Shown here one piece after another: positions 5,294-5,981 of a DNA stretch of 5,981 bases. Below the pieces are notes generated by a model. The model did no database searches. It had not been told where the DNA came from and was given only the letters and a program-made list of their open reading frames with translations. The translations under genes and the position numbers were made by a program. Position 1 is the stretch's first letter. Each line of letters opens with the position of its first letter. The stretch is from Rubrobacter sp. (GTDB lineage: Bacteria; Actinomycetota; Rubrobacteria; Rubrobacterales; Rubrobacteraceae), in NCBI GenBank assembly GCA_016781705.1, contig JADDPV010000094.1, positions 1 through 5,981 on the forward strand. Reading direction: 5' to 3'.

Positions 5294-5629
5294 GTCGGCC
5301 AGGACTTCGGGGACACTATCTTACCCCGCGGCACCCGAGCGAACACGAAAAGGAGGCGGCCTCGACGAGCGGGAACGGAGAGCCGGCGCTTGTGCTTGGC
5401 ACCATCCTGGTCGGCCACACGGACCTTCCGCGGTCTACGGTCCGGCCTGCGCGATCTCCGCACCTCCCGCACTCGACTACGGGCTGGAAGGATCCGAACC
5501 CCAGACCCTGGCCGCGCTCGCGAAAAACTCGGCGTCTCCCAGGAGAACATCCGACAGACCCAGCTGTGCGCCGAGGGGACCCTCCGCCGGTGGGCCGGTG
5601 GGTCCCGCTCCTCCGACACCGCGGCCTGA
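5294..5629 (+). pseudogene. Frameshifted remnant of a sigma-70-family sigma factor (region 4)
   Basis: Primary-type sigma factors end with a '..YGL.G.E..TL.E...LGV(S/T)RERVRQI...AL.KLR' promoter -35-binding helix-turn-helix. Here 5475-5519 encodes DYGLEGSEPQTLAAL and, after a one-base frame change at 5519, 5519-5596 encodes REKLGVSQENIRQTQ, LCAEGTLRRWA. The two halves align end to end with sigma region 4.1-4.2. Earlier pieces are weaker: GLRDLRTSR (5442-5468) fits the 'LRDLPPRE' lead-in, VGQDFGDTIL (5294-5323) fits 'VGEDGD..L', and HPSEHEKEAAS (from 5332, another frame) fits the acidic linker. At least two or three frame changes are needed and no start is visible, so it cannot make a full protein. 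Key recognition residues are eroded (SQENIRQTQ instead of SRERVRQIE), as expected for decay. Confidence 0.6.
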
Positions 5630-5981
5630 ACAACCCGAACGCAAGGAGGTTCCCATATCGGAACCCGCCACCTCCCTCGTCGACCCCCATCACGTCTTCT
5701 ACATAGGCGGCGGGGACCTCGCACGCAGCTCGTCCAAAACCCGCTCGCTGCGCGGTACCTCCCGCCGGGCCTCTTCCGGGTTTGAGCTGTTGCGTGGTAG
5801 GGCCAGGGTCGTACTCACCCATTCGAGGCCATCGGCGGCCGTTCTTGCGGTTTGAGAAGCGGCAACCTCTATCGCGTCGGCAAGACCATTTTCAGCAGAA
5901 ACCGCGCGAGACCTCCGTGCACGCGACCAGGCCCACCATCAGCCGTAGATGGGCTGATCACAAACGACAAATTCTGCTTCA
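5630..5981. other. No intact gene recognised; ambiguous open frames on both strands
   Basis: On the plus strand a perfect AAGGAGG (5643-5649) is followed five bases later by ATA, not a normal start codon, in a frame open to 5855. On the minus strand a frame is open from the right edge down to TAG 5699-5701, broken once by TGA at 5939-5941, and ends with a plausible-looking NPEEARREVPRSERVLDEL. Neither frame matches a family I know, and GC-rich DNA gives such frames readily. I see no tRNA, repeat array or clear terminator. Confidence 0.4.

Overview
The window is GC-rich DNA (much lower GC only around 1300-1530 and in a few short gaps) with gene content that suggests a high-GC actinobacterium. 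The closest feel is Rubrobacter or a relative, judged from the style of the lactate-monooxygenase-type enzyme, the IS1182-type transposase and the GC-biased codon use. That assignment is inference from protein style, not a database result. Three intact genes are supported: one partial (an FMN-dependent lactate 2-monooxygenase-like enzyme, running in from the left edge) and two complete, adjacent SAM-dependent methyltransferases. Most of the rest is insertion-sequence material and decayed gene fragments, so this reads as an accessory region or gene graveyard around a small functional island.

Layout. 1-776: C-terminal half or more of a lactate 2-monooxygenase-type flavoenzyme, plus strand. 777-1310: decayed sequence with a minus-strand fragment (about 810-1130, internal amber) butted against a short plus-strand fragment (1129-1230). 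1231-1526: lower-GC sequence with two short tandem duplications. 1527-3196: a complete IS1182-type insertion sequence with 21-bp imperfect terminal inverted repeats, a GAAG 4-bp flanking duplication, and a minus-strand transposase gene broken by an amber codon and by a 1-base frameshift. 3197-3401: the start of a minus-strand ORF with a good ribosome binding site, apparently interrupted by the IS. 3402-3569: divergent intergenic region with a dyad. 3570-4190 and 4220-4987: a TehB-like methyltransferase followed 29 bases later by a CmoM/SmtA-like methyltransferase, probably one transcript. 4988-5981: no intact gene, but a C-terminal shred of a second DDE transposase (5064-5228) and a frameshifted remnant of a sigma-70-family sigma factor region 4 (best part 5475-5596).

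How the genes relate. The monooxygenase would oxidise lactate (or another small 2-hydroxy acid) to the decarboxylated carboxylic acid. The methyltransferase pair is the only apparent operon; one member resembles tellurite/thiopurine-type methyltransferases and the other tRNA wobble-uridine carboxymethyl methyltransferases, but substrates cannot be read from sequence. I see no CRISPR array, tRNA, rRNA, or recognisable defence or biosynthetic system. The most informative points are the cleanly delimited but doubly dead IS, the ORF it seems to split, and the sigma-factor relic.
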